A stretch of 64,000 bases of DNA from Actinoplanes sp. KI2. GTDB taxonomy: Bacteria > Actinomycetota > Actinomycetes > Mycobacteriales > Micromonosporaceae. The DNA is taken from positions 1-64,000 of the forward strand of contig NZ_JAOSZE010000013.1 in assembly GCF_025630775.1 (NCBI RefSeq), in the 5' to 3' direction. This document shows positions 23,739-33,807 of the stretch, one piece after another. Position 1 is the stretch's first letter, and each line of letters opens with the position of its first letter. Made by a program: the position numbers and the translations under genes. The notes beneath the pieces were generated by a model. That model was given only the letters and a program-made list of their open reading frames with translations. It had not been told where the DNA came from and made no database searches.

Positions 23739-24234
23739 CGAGCTCCAGCCGGACGGGCCGGGCGATGATGCCCCGGCCCGCCTTCACGCCGGCGGTCACC
23801 CGGTCCAGGGTGCAGCTCGCGGTGCAGCGGTAGCCGGTCGTGGTCGGCTCGACGGCATACAGGGTCAGGGTCACCTCGCTGTCGGTGCCCCGGACCGAGA
23901 GCATGCCGGTCATCCGCCAGCCGGCCGCCGACCGGGTGCAGCCGGTGCTGCGGAAGGCGATCACCGGGTGGTCGGCGGCGGCGAGGAACCGCTTCCCGCG
24001 GATGTCCTTGTCGCGCCGCGGGTCGTCGCTGCGGAAGGTGGCCGCGTCGAGTTGCGCCGAGGCGCTCGACTGGGCCGGGTCGGCGCCGATGGTGACCGTG
24101 CCCGCCCGGATCGCCATGGTGGCGGTGACCGGCTTGAGGCCGAAGGCGTGTGCGGCGTGCAGCGTACACACTGATTGGTCTTGATCGATGAGGTAGGTGC
24201 CGGGACGGAGGTCGGTGCTCAGGTTGGTTGTCAT
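23719..24234 (-). CDS. YceI family protein (171 aa)
   Basis: YceI proteins are lipocalin-like beta barrels that bind isoprenoid-type lipids. Here GTYLIDQDQSVCTLHAAHAFGLKPVTATMAI, the SSASAQLDAATFRSDDPRRDKDIRGKRFL segment and the closing ARPVRLELEVYF match the family. No signal peptide is seen, so it may act in the cytoplasm. I chose the ATG at 24234 (MTTNLSTDL); a GTG at 24294 would overlap the upstream regulator by 26 bases. Its last codons come from the 24-bp tandem duplication. Confidence 0.85.
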   Translation of the reverse strand: MTTNLSTDLRPGTYLIDQDQSVCTLHAAHAFGLKPVTATMAIRAGTVTIGADPAQSSASAQLDAATFRSDDPRRDKDIRGKRFLAAADHPVIAFRSTGCTRSAAGWRMTGMLSVRGTDSEVTLTLYAVEPTTTGYRCTASCTLDRVTAGVKAGRGIIARPVRLELEVYFRS

Positions 24235-24268
24235 GCCGTCAGCGTCGGACGTTCCGCGGGCGCGGGCG

Positions 24269-26911
<2,643 letters not shown>

Positions 26912-27294
26912 GCGAACAACCTCACCACACCCGGTGCGGTTGTCCATCAGGCATCCGTCCTCGGCCGACGTGTTCCGCGATGCCGGCGCATCCGGGAGGA
27001 GTGGTTTACCCCCATTGGCGTGCGAGGAGGCCAAGCGGTGGGTGGCCGAGAGCGTTGCGCATGGTACGTACCACACATGCCCGGCATAGTCATTTTAAGG
27101 TATTTAAACCTTTCGGGGGATTTATCGGGCTTCAACTGAACGCAGGCTCCCCCCGACGCGTCCTTCCTGTGCAAGTCACTTGCTCGCTACTTGACAAGGG
27201 AGAGCCATTTGGGGATCACGTGCCGGATTCCGAGCCGCACTCGGCTTTGCATCGAGGACCTACCTCTTCGCCACACCACCGAAGGAATCGAGCC
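26912..27294. other. 383-bp divergent intergenic region, AT-rich on its right side
   Basis: This gap separates the minus-strand AAA/LuxR gene from the plus-strand leader ORF of an ECF sigma operon. The left half is GC-rich. From ~27060 it turns AT-rich and holds GGTACGTACC (27063-27072), a perfect palindrome, and the near-palindrome AAGGTATTTAAACCTT (27097-27112). A TTGACA-like box occurs near 27192. These look like regulatory elements, but no transcription start can be assigned. No gene is seen. Confidence 0.6.
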
Positions 27295-27399
27295 ATGACA
27301 AGCAATGACGGCGTCCGCGTGGAAATTGTTCGTGATCGGGGACCGGTCCGACGAACCCGGATCAGCTACTGGGCCAACTCCAGGGCAGGCGAACGATGA
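27295..27399 (+). CDS. Small leader ORF coupled to ECF sigma gene (34 aa)
   Basis: An ATG at 27295 lies eight bases after AAGGA and opens a 34-codon frame ending TGA at 27397-27399. That stop overlaps the ATG of the sigma factor gene (ATGA), the classical arrangement for translational coupling. The peptide is basic, with Arg-rich segments (VRRTRISYW) and no cysteines. I recognise no family. It could be a genuine small protein or a leader that sets sigma factor translation. Too short to judge from codon use. Confidence 0.55.
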   Translation: MTSNDGVRVEIVRDRGPVRRTRISYWANSRAGER

Positions 27400-27953
27400 C
27401 GCAGAATATCGCGCTGGCGTCCGGCGACGACGAGCGTGACGACGGATCAACTCCGCCATGCACTTTCGACGACTTCTATCGGGACGCCCAACCCAAGCTT
27501 GCCCGCATCGCGAGGCAGATGTTTGGCGACATGGGTGAGGACCTGGTGGCGCAGGCGATGATAAAAGCATTTCTAAGGTGGCCGAAGATCCAATCAATGC
27601 ACCCTGGCGCCCGTTTCAACTATGTGAAGAAGATCATGGTTCGCGAGGGCATTCGTCACGACAATCGTGAAAGAAATTTCCGCATCAGGCTTCCGCAGTT
27701 TTTGAGCTCGCAAAGCACGGCGCCCGTCGAGTCCCAAGTACTCGACAAGATCGCGGCCGCCAAGGCACTCAAGCTTACCGATCTGCTGCCCACGCGGCAA
27801 AGGATCGTGCTCGTCATGCTCCTAGAAGGGCACTCATTCGAGGAGACAGCCCAGTTCATGAACGTCACGCAGTCGACGGTCCGAAGCCACCTACATCAAG
27901 CCCGCAAGAACCTACAGTCCGTGATTGACAAGGAAGGGGCGGAGGATGCCTAG
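27396..27953 (+). CDS. ECF-type RNA polymerase sigma factor (185 aa)
   Basis: Region 2 is recognisable in FDDFYRDAQPKLARIARQMFGDMGEDLVAQAMIKAFLRWPKI. Region 4 reads LLPTRQRIVLVMLLEGHSFEETAQFMNVTQSTVRSHLHQARKNLQ, a normal helix-turn-helix. The gene has lower GC and more A/T-ending codons than most of the window. It overlaps the leader ORF upstream and, by eight bases, the membrane protein gene downstream, so three frames are chained by overlaps. The downstream membrane protein is the natural candidate for its regulator. The signal it answers to is unknown. Confidence 0.85.
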   Translation: MTQNIALASGDDERDDGSTPPCTFDDFYRDAQPKLARIARQMFGDMGEDLVAQAMIKAFLRWPKIQSMHPGARFNYVKKIMVREGIRHDNRERNFRIRLPQFLSSQSTAPVESQVLDKIAAAKALKLTDLLPTRQRIVLVMLLEGHSFEETAQFMNVTQSTVRSHLHQARKNLQSVIDKEGAEDA

Positions 27954-28857
27954 GCAACCGAAGGACGCCGCTTTGACACCGGCGGAGAAGGCGTTTCTCG
28001 AACGTGCCGGCCAAGAGGCCCAGCAGGAGGTCGACCGTCTGGGCTTCGACTTGGACGCCGGCCTCGCAGCCGTCAAACAGCGAGCCTTGAGCGCCGCCGA
28101 CCATCGTCCACATCGCGCACCGGCCTGCCGGATGCCGAAGGGCCCGGCCCGCTCCGGAGCGAAGGGCATGGCCATCGCCCGGTACGGCGCCATTCATTTC
28201 ACCCCGGCGAAGACGGCGTTCTTCGCGTTGATCATGGCGTTCGTCCTGGTGGTTGCTGGATACGCTTGCCAGCAGCAGATTCGATCGACATCGGCTGCCG
28301 CCCGGGATTCCGCCATTGTCCGCGACCTTCCCGCCGCGGCTCCGCCGCCGGGCCTGCCGAAACCCGCGCCGGGATCGGCCCGCACATTTCCGACCCTTTC
28401 GCAGTCGCACCTGGCGACGGTGCAGCGACCCGCTGACTCGACCGGCCTCACAGCGGCCGCTCCGGAGCCGACCTTGGCGGCGACATCCGGCCTACCGGCA
28501 CGTCCCGACGAATCCGGCGCAGGAACCTGCGCCAGGAAGCCAATTGTCTTGCCCCTGGACACCGGCGTCGAACTGGACAGATGCGCCGTCGGAGCAAAAA
28601 ACACCGACGTGGTCTACAACGGCGTGGGACTCGTCGTGAACGAGAGCATCGCAACGCGCTCCGCACCGACGGGTGGAACGTCGGTCACCCAGTTCGAGTG
28701 CGAAAGAAGGTTCGACTCTCCGAAATATCCCGAGGCACCGCGCCCGGTAGTGGCCGCGGCGTGCCTGAATTCAGGTCAGGGAGTCGCCTACATCGACGTC
28801 CGGGGTCTGACCGCCAAGGAAGCGGTTTTCAACCTGTTCTTCCAGGCGGAAAAGTGA
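27946..28857 (+). CDS. Single-pass membrane protein, candidate regulator of the adjacent ECF sigma factor (303 aa)
   Basis: The cytoplasmic N-terminus (~85 residues) starts PRQPKDAALTPAEKAFLERAGQEAQQEVDRLGFDLD. A transmembrane helix spans ~90-108, then a Pro/Ala-rich stalk and an extracellular domain with four cysteines (GTCARKPIVL, LDRCAVGAK, FECERRF, AACLNSG) that could form two disulfides. No zinc-binding anti-sigma motif is present. The ATG at 27946 lies inside the end of the sigma factor gene and follows GGAAGGGGCGG. Position and topology fit a membrane anti-sigma or sensor protein, but this is inference and I recognise no family. Confidence 0.75.
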   Translation: MPRQPKDAALTPAEKAFLERAGQEAQQEVDRLGFDLDAGLAAVKQRALSAADHRPHRAPACRMPKGPARSGAKGMAIARYGAIHFTPAKTAFFALIMAFVLVVAGYACQQQIRSTSAAARDSAIVRDLPAAAPPPGLPKPAPGSARTFPTLSQSHLATVQRPADSTGLTAAAPEPTLAATSGLPARPDESGAGTCARKPIVLPLDTGVELDRCAVGAKNTDVVYNGVGLVVNESIATRSAPTGGTSVTQFECERRFDSPKYPEAPRPVVAAACLNSGQGVAYIDVRGLTAKEAVFNLFFQAEK

Positions 28858-28921
28858 TCATGAAGCGCGGGCCTGCGCCCGCCGCCGAGGTTGTTTGACG
28901 CTCGGTAAACAACACAGGTGT

Positions 28922-28953
28922 GGGCGGCCGCTGACGTTTGGGCGCGGCCGCCC
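28922..28953. terminator. Hairpin after ECF sigma operon
   Basis: GGGCGGCCGC at 28922-28931 pairs with 28944-28953, a 10-bp stem with a 12-nt loop, with short complementary flanks (AACAC / GTGTT) outside. It lies 65 bases after the membrane protein stop and probably ends that operon. Confidence 0.65.
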
Positions 28954-29110
28954 CAAGTGTTCATGCACGGGGCTGCCTGCCGGCAGTGCTCCGTAAGCCG
29001 GTCCGAAGAGGTGCCTCGACCGGGCACGCACGGCTGTGGCTAACTGGAATCCGGTACCGCACGCCTGGCTCCTGGTCGTTGCCCAATATCAAACTCTCGG
29101 CGAGGTCGGC

Positions 29111-29911
29111 ATGATCAAATCCCGGAGGCGACTGAGCACACGAACCTACTCGACGGCCGGGGCAGTCGTGGCGATAGTCGCGACGGCCGCAATCCTGCTG
29201 GCTTCGCCGTTTGTACTGTCCGCCGTGGCGCCCTTCAGCGACGATTGGTCGAAGCTGTCCGACGTGGGGCAATCCTATGGCGCGGCCGCGGCTGTCTTCA
29301 GCGGTCTCGCCTTCATCGGAGTCATGTTCACCCTCTTCACCCTCAACCGCCAGTCCGCATTCCAGCAAGCCCTTTCGCTACGCTCGTTGCACTTCGATCT
29401 TCTGCGTACGGTGATCGACCATCCGACCTACGAGCGCGCCATGCGAGAGGGCCACAACAACGACGCCCTGCCGTTGTGGGCATACTTCAATCTCCGTCTT
29501 CAGACCATCTACTTCTTCTGGCGATGCGGAGAAGTCGACGACGCGAACGCGGAGGCTGAAATCGGCACACTGATGAGATTCGGAACTTTTGCGGAGTGGT
29601 GGCGCGAGGACGGCGCGCCGCTCTGGAACGCCGGCCACCAAACTCCCTCAGAGCGGCGATTCGTTTCGATGGTCGACGAGGTCGGGCACCGTGCGACGAG
29701 AAGAACCCCGGACTGCTCCGCAAGTGTCTCGGCGGGCGCTCCGGGGAGCCGTCCGGTCAGGCAGAGCCGCATCAAGGCAACGGGTTTCGCCCTTGCCGCG
29801 GGGGCAGCATTCGGCGCCTCCGTGGCATCGATTGCGGCCTCTCGGCGCGGCCGGCCCCGAGTCCGGATACTCAGCACAGGTCGAATTCGTCATTCAGCAC
29901 GCCGAGCCTGA
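29111..29911 (+). CDS. DUF6082-like membrane protein with an extra C-terminal tail (266 aa)
   Basis: Two transmembrane helices lie at ~17-39 and ~58-76. The segment DWSKLSDVGQSYGAAAAVFSGLAFIGVMFTLFTLNRQ followed by SLRSLHFDLLRTVIDHPTYERAM matches my memory of actinobacterial DUF6082 proteins. Homology appears to end near RRFVSMVDEVGHRATRR (~residue 200); the last ~65 residues are a low-complexity Ala/Arg stretch that looks like read-through in a wrong frame. A frameshift near 29690-29720 or a lost stop codon would explain it. I chose the ATG at 29111, preceded by GAGG. The end overlaps the convergent DUF397 gene. Confidence 0.7.
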   Translation: MIKSRRRLSTRTYSTAGAVVAIVATAAILLASPFVLSAVAPFSDDWSKLSDVGQSYGAAAAVFSGLAFIGVMFTLFTLNRQSAFQQALSLRSLHFDLLRTVIDHPTYERAMREGHNNDALPLWAYFNLRLQTIYFFWRCGEVDDANAEAEIGTLMRFGTFAEWWREDGAPLWNAGHQTPSERRFVSMVDEVGHRATRRTPDCSASVSAGAPGSRPVRQSRIKATGFALAAGAAFGASVASIAASRRGRPRVRILSTGRIRHSARRA

Positions 29912-30071
29912 ACTCTTCCCACGCACTCCTCGTGCAGATCACGACGGGACCCGCCACGTACTTCGAATTCCGCAGAACCACCCAGGACCCGGCAAACGCC
30001 ACCTCTACACAATGCCCTCCACTGCAGGCACTTGACGACTGCCAAGACATGTTTTCGAACTCATTGTCCAT
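29871..30071 (-). CDS. DUF397 domain protein (66 aa)
   Basis: The short sequence has the DUF397 layout: ENMSWQSSSACSGGHCVEVAF, then WVVLRNSKYVAGPVVICTRSAWEEF. The Trp-x-x-Ser-Ser and Cys-Val-Glu-Val motifs are typical. DUF397 proteins usually accompany XRE-type regulators (bld/whi-associated pairs) in Streptomyces and relatives. No XRE gene is found next to it, which makes this an orphan. The start is the ATG at 30071; a TTG at 30077 is possible. It is convergent with, and overlaps by 41 bases, the tail of the DUF6082-like gene. Confidence 0.78.
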   Translation of the reverse strand: MDNEFENMSWQSSSACSGGHCVEVAFAGSWVVLRNSKYVAGPVVICTRSAWEEFRLGVLNDEFDLC

Positions 30072-30228
30072 GACCAACCAGTTCCTTGTTTCGGGTCTCG
30101 ATCGACTGCTTTTCGACGCGGGGCGGCTTTTTGCGACGCCACCAGCGTCCGTGGCAAACTCCTCCTCTTCGCGCCGCCGCTACTAAGTGCGCCGGCGAGC
30201 CCGAGTTGTTGATGCCTGACCCGAGAAA

Positions 30229-30573
30229 TTAATTCTTGGAGTGAAACTGCGTTTCGTGGTGGACTGCGGCGTAGCCGATCAGCTCATGGACGCCGACGCG
30301 GCGGGCAGCGGCGGGATCGGACGGTAGGTACTCGACCCGCGCCTCGTCGTCAGGTTCAAGCGCCTTGCCGAAGAACGGCGGCTGGACGATGACCTCGTGT
30401 TGTCGTCCGGCCGCCGGAAAACCACATGTGCCCGCCCGCTCTTCGGGCGGCGGGCGACCACCCCGCCACGATCGGCTCAAACGCTTCCGCGCCGCGCACG
30501 AGCGGTCCCTGACCGCAACGGCCGGACAAGGCGCCACAAGGCGACCGCCCAGGCCCGCCGTGCACCCTGGCAC
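30229..30573 (-). CDS. Doubtful hypothetical ORF (up to 114 aa)
   Basis: The last ~60 codons of this frame (VIVQPPFFGKALEPDDEARVEYLPSDPAAARRVGVHELIGYAAVHHETQFHSKN in outline: an acidic Glu-Pro-Asp-Asp stretch, then Tyr-Leu-Pro-Ser-Asp and His-Glu-Leu-Ile-Gly-Tyr) read like real protein and end in TAA. The N-terminal half looks like noise, and the true start is unclear. It may be a gene remnant. The stretch 30072-30228 to its left holds nothing I can name. Confidence 0.28.
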   Translation of the reverse strand: MPGCTAGLGGRLVAPCPAVAVRDRSCAARKRLSRSWRGGRPPPEERAGTCGFPAAGRQHEVIVQPPFFGKALEPDDEARVEYLPSDPAAARRVGVHELIGYAAVHHETQFHSKN

Positions 30574-30595
30574 GGTCGGGGCGGCCCCAAGAACG

Positions 30596-31249
30596 CTAGG
30601 TGGCGGGGAGCTCCACCACGATCTCGTCGCCGAGGGTGAAGCCCGCGCACAGCTCCAGCTCGTCGCCGCTCCAGAAGCGGCCCGGGTCGTACCAGTTGGG
30701 CTGGCGGCCGCGCGGCAGCAGCCCCATGTCCTCGTAGGTCACCGCGACCACCTCGGCGCAGTACGCCGTCTCCAGCCCCGCGTCGCCGGGCGGGGTTCGC
30801 TGCCACCGGCGCGGGCGGACCTGCGGCACCCGGCCGCGCACCCAGCGCCACGCCAGCTGCGCCGAGGACGGGAAGGGGGTGCCGTCGAGCCGGGCCACCG
30901 TCTTGAGTGCCTTGTCCTCCATGGTGCGGGTGACGCCGGGCTCGAGCTGGCGCAGCCAGCCCCGCTGGCCGTAGCGCTGGGCCCAGACCGTGACCGCGTC
31001 TCGCAGGTCGTGCAGCTGGACACCGCGCTGGAACGTGCCCGACCACAGGTCGGGAAGCGATTTGCCCAGCTCGGCGTGCCACATCAGGGGTGGCATGTCC
31101 TCGATCACCAGCGACATGCCGACGTGGTTGACCGGGCTGTTGGTCAGCGTCTGGATCGCCCGGTCGGGACCGGAGCGGCCTCGGAAGATCCAGATGTCTC
31201 CGGTACGCGTCAGATCGAGTGCCTGATCGAGACTGATAGCGGCATCCAC
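30596..31249 (-). CDS. Permuted NlpC/P60-like (YiiX/YebB-type) cysteine hydrolase (217 aa)
   Basis: The order of catalytic residues is that of circularly permuted papain-like proteins: TLTNSPVNHVGM places a histidine at residue 42, and ETAYCAEVVAVTYEDMGLL places the cysteine at 164. RTGDIWIFRGRSGPDRAIQTLT at the N-terminus is the usual opening. There is no signal peptide, so it is probably cytoplasmic. Members of this group include lipid- or amide-hydrolysing enzymes. The substrate is unknown. The GTG at 31249 follows GAGGA. It diverges from the small membrane protein gene, whose start is 14 bases away. Confidence 0.78.
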   Translation of the reverse strand: MDAAISLDQALDLTRTGDIWIFRGRSGPDRAIQTLTNSPVNHVGMSLVIEDMPPLMWHAELGKSLPDLWSGTFQRGVQLHDLRDAVTVWAQRYGQRGWLRQLEPGVTRTMEDKALKTVARLDGTPFPSSAQLAWRWVRGRVPQVRPRRWQRTPPGDAGLETAYCAEVVAVTYEDMGLLPRGRQPNWYDPGRFWSGDELELCAGFTLGDEIVVELPAT

Positions 31250-31263
31250 GTGTCTATCCTCGG

Positions 31264-31455
31264 ATGATGCGTTGGTGGAAGGTAGTCGGCTTGGCCGGAT
31301 TGGCAGGTGTCGCCGCGACCGGGGCGGTGGTGGCCCGGGCGGAGCGCAAGCGCCGGGCGTACACACCCGACGAGGTGCGGTCCCGGCTGCACCAGCGGGT
31401 CGCCGAGGCGGCCGCGCCGGCGGCGCCCTCAGACGACATCAGTGTCGCGGAGTAG
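31264..31455 (+). CDS. Small single-pass membrane protein (63 aa)
   Basis: The N-terminus WWKVVGLAGLAGVAATGAVVARAERKRRAY is a transmembrane helix followed by a basic cluster, which predicts the C-terminus inside. The rest (TPDEVRSRLHQRVAEA) is a short helix. I recall similar short proteins in Micromonosporaceae, with no known role. Two ATGs (31264 and 31267) are possible starts. Its 3' end overlaps the convergent App1 gene by 27 bases. Confidence 0.6.
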   Translation: MMRWWKVVGLAGLAGVAATGAVVARAERKRRAYTPDEVRSRLHQRVAEAAAPAAPSDDISVAE

Positions 31456-32472
31456 CGACCACAGCCCCGCGCCGTCGGGCGCGGTGAACCAGGTCTTGCC
31501 GCCGGAGCCGACCGCCTCGGGGCTGCCGGCCGGGCCGGGGACGGCGCCGGCCAGCACGGACTGGGTGGGCGACAGGCGGCGGATCGCCACCGCCGCCACG
31601 TTTTCCGGGTGGGCGTGCGCGAACTCGGAGTAGATCTCCTGATCGTGCTGGCCGTCGTCGCCGATCAGCAGCCACTTGATCTCGGGAAACTCGGTGGCCA
31701 GGCGCTTGAGGGTGGTGCGCTTGTGCTCCTGGCCGCTGCGGAACCAGCGGTCGGGGGTGGGACCCCAGTCGGTGAGCAGCAGGGGGCCGGCCGGGTACAG
31801 GTGGCGGCTGAGGAACCGGGTGAGCGTGGGCGCGACGTTCCACGCCCCGGTGGACAGGTAGAAGACCGGGGCGCCCGCGTTCGCGTTGACCAGGCGTTCG
31901 TACAGCACTGCCATGCCGGGGACGGCCATCCGGGCGTGCTCGTCGAGGACGAACGTGTTCCACGCGGCGAGCAGCGGGCGGGGCAGGGCGGTGACCATCA
32001 CCGTGTCGTCGATGTCGGAGATCAGGCCGAACCGGCAGGCCGGGTCGACCACCCGGATCGGGGCGTCGACCGGGGCCGCGCCCTCGGTGGACAGGCGCAC
32101 GCTGGCCCAGCCGGGGGTGAGGTCGCCCTTGACCCGGCAGTCCACGTACCCGCTGCGGTCGGTCCTCGTCTCGGTGACGTCGTCGCCCACCTGGATGCGC
32201 ACCAGGGTGTTGTTGACCGGGGAGGTCAGGAAGCTGCGCCAGCCGCGCAGTTTTTCCCGCTGCCGACGCTTGCCGGCCTGGCGGGTGAGCACGATCCGGG
32301 CCATCACCCGGCACCAGCCGGGCGCACCGTAGCCGGTGTACGCCGTGATCACCGGCTGCCAGCCCCGGCCGCGCAGCCGGCGCTCGACGACCTCGTGGAG
32401 GGCGTCCTCCACCACCGCGGCACGGTGCATCCGAACCGCGGGCGGGGAGGCACCCCCCGGAGTCTCCGTCAC
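31429..32472 (-). CDS. App1-type (DUF2183) phosphatase (347 aa)
   Basis: The C-terminal domain matches DUF2183/App1, a HAD-like phosphatase that in yeast acts on phosphatidate. The catalytic motif is GLISDIDDTVM, with Asp153-Ile-Asp155-Asp-Thr157. VFYLSTGAWNVAPTLTRFLSRHLYPAGPLLLTDWG and WLLIGDDGQHDQEIYSEF are the later HAD motifs. The first ~140 residues are a beta-rich region (SPVNNTLVRIQVGDDVTETRTDRSGYVDCRV). No membrane segment is seen. The GTG at 32472 follows AAGGGGG. Lipid phosphate as substrate is the family precedent, not shown here. Confidence 0.87.
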   Translation of the reverse strand: MTETPGGASPPAVRMHRAAVVEDALHEVVERRLRGRGWQPVITAYTGYGAPGWCRVMARIVLTRQAGKRRQREKLRGWRSFLTSPVNNTLVRIQVGDDVTETRTDRSGYVDCRVKGDLTPGWASVRLSTEGAAPVDAPIRVVDPACRFGLISDIDDTVMVTALPRPLLAAWNTFVLDEHARMAVPGMAVLYERLVNANAGAPVFYLSTGAWNVAPTLTRFLSRHLYPAGPLLLTDWGPTPDRWFRSGQEHKRTTLKRLATEFPEIKWLLIGDDGQHDQEIYSEFAHAHPENVAAVAIRRLSPTQSVLAGAVPGPAGSPEAVGSGGKTWFTAPDGAGLWSLLRDTDVV

Positions 32473-32573
32473 GCCGGCCCCCTTACCGTCTCCGGGCGCG
32501 CGTCCCGTGCGGTTACGGTACCCGCCCGGCACGACCCTCGCGGAAGAATGCGGAGACCCTCCAATCAGGACTT

Positions 32574-33275
32574 TCAGGCCGCCGCCGGCAGCTCGGCCGT
32601 GGTCCACGTCTCGGCCCACCACTGTTCATCGCCGGCCGGTTGCCCGGCTCCGGCCCGCGTGACGGCGGCCGCCGCCTCGAGCCGGAGGCTGCGCAGCGCC
32701 CCGGCCGCGAATTCGGCCTCCTGCCAGGCATTTCGCTCCGTCGCGAGGGCCTTCTGGTACTCGGCCCAGCGGTGCTCGCGGACGGCCCGCTTGAGCGCCG
32801 ACTCCTGCACCACCGGGTGCAGCCGGGGGTTCCAGCCGCGGTGCGCGTAGACGTCGTTCAGCTGGGCGATGGAGATCTCCCGGTTGCGGCAGGCCGCGCT
32901 CGCCGCGTGATGGAGATAACGCTGACGCTCCGCGTTCTCGCCCGGTTTGCGGCGCCGGCTCATCAGCGGGTACGCGAGGGCCTTGGCGGCCTGCCGGGCG
33001 GCCCGGTCGGCCGCGTCGAAGGCGAGCCAGGCGGCGTCCAGCTCCTGCTGGGCGATGACCCAGTCGGCGCGGCGGCGCTCGGCGGTCGCGGCGGCGCGAC
33101 CGGCGGCCACGGTCACCTCGCCGGCGTAGCGGCGGGCGTCGGACTCGGCCTCGGACAGCGGCACCTCGGCCGGGCGGGTCCGGCGGGCCAGGGCGCGGCC
33201 GAGCAGGACGACGCCGACGAGCATCAGCACCCAGAGCGCGGCGGCCTGCGGTACGGAGACGAGAAAGTTTTCCAC
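32574..33275 (-). CDS. Membrane-anchored helical protein (233 aa)
   Basis: One transmembrane helix lies near the N-terminus (PQAAALWVLMLVGVVLLGRAL). The remaining ~200 residues are almost all helix-forming and rich in Ala, Arg and Glu (AATAERRRADWVIAQQELDAAWLAFDAADRAARQAAKAL), with likely coiled-coil character. YPLMSRRRKPGENAERQRYLHHAASAACRNREISIAQLNDVYAHRGWNP is the most distinctive part, probably the conserved core. I do not recognise the family. The GTG at 33275 follows GAGG; an ATG at 33287 is the alternative. Confidence 0.75.
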   Translation of the reverse strand: MENFLVSVPQAAALWVLMLVGVVLLGRALARRTRPAEVPLSEAESDARRYAGEVTVAAGRAAATAERRRADWVIAQQELDAAWLAFDAADRAARQAAKALAYPLMSRRRKPGENAERQRYLHHAASAACRNREISIAQLNDVYAHRGWNPRLHPVVQESALKRAVREHRWAEYQKALATERNAWQEAEFAAGALRSLRLEAAAAVTRAGAGQPAGDEQWWAETWTTAELPAAA

Positions 33276-33366
33276 GGAACACCTCACATGACGGACGCGG
33301 CCTTCGTGGTGCCTTCGGGGTGCGAACCGTGCCTGGCGGCACGCGGAAAAGGCGCGGGCGGACGGA

Positions 33367-33714
33367 TCAGGCCACGGGCGGGGCGCGCCCGCCGCGAACC
33401 CGGAGCGCGGCGCCGGTCAGCACCGTGATCACGGCCACCACCACGAGCACCGCGGGCGCCTCGGCCGGGAGGGGGGCGGCTTCGACGCGTACCGGAGAGG
33501 GCGCGGAAACGGACTCACTCAGAGTGACCGAAGCCTCGGCCGACGTCGCCATGATGACGGCGGGTGACGGCGCCACCGGCGCCGGAGTCGTCGCGGCGGG
33601 CCCGGTGAAGGCCAGGCCGAGCAGCGCGAGGCCGGCCAGGAAGCGCAGCAGGCGCCGAGTGTCCCAGTCACTGGGGAGCCAGTGACTGCGGAGCACACGC
33701 GCCACAGCTGTCAC
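33367..33714 (-). CDS. Small two-helix membrane protein (115 aa)
   Basis: Hydrophobic segments at ~24-40 (LRFLAGLALLGLAFTGPAA) and ~88-104 (PAVLVVVAVITVLTGAALRV) flank an Ala/Ser/Pro-rich loop that would face outside. I recognise no family and the composition is simple, so coding status is moderately sure. It is upstream of the helical membrane protein on the same strand, 91 bases away, and they may be cotranscribed. The sirtuin gene diverges from it. Confidence 0.6.
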   Translation of the reverse strand: MTAVARVLRSHWLPSDWDTRRLLRFLAGLALLGLAFTGPAATTPAPVAPSPAVIMATSAEASVTLSESVSAPSPVRVEAAPLPAEAPAVLVVVAVITVLTGAALRVRGGRAPPVA

Positions 33715-33807
33715 GGGATCAAACTTACCGAATCAGGGCGCAACATGCACGAGTTGCCCAGGTCGTGGGCGTGTGACGGCTTCCGCCCGGCGAGGGACGA
33801 TGGCTTC

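Noticed and set aside
20402..24169. The long open frame extending the AAA/LuxR regulator to 1,255 codons
   Set aside because: The extension overlaps the DHFR-like and YceI-like genes. The homology starts at the ATG at 23035.
26980..27399. A 139-codon plus-strand frame before the ECF sigma gene
   Set aside because: Most of it crosses the AT-rich divergent regulatory region with no domain; only the last 34 codons have a ribosome-binding site and coupling.
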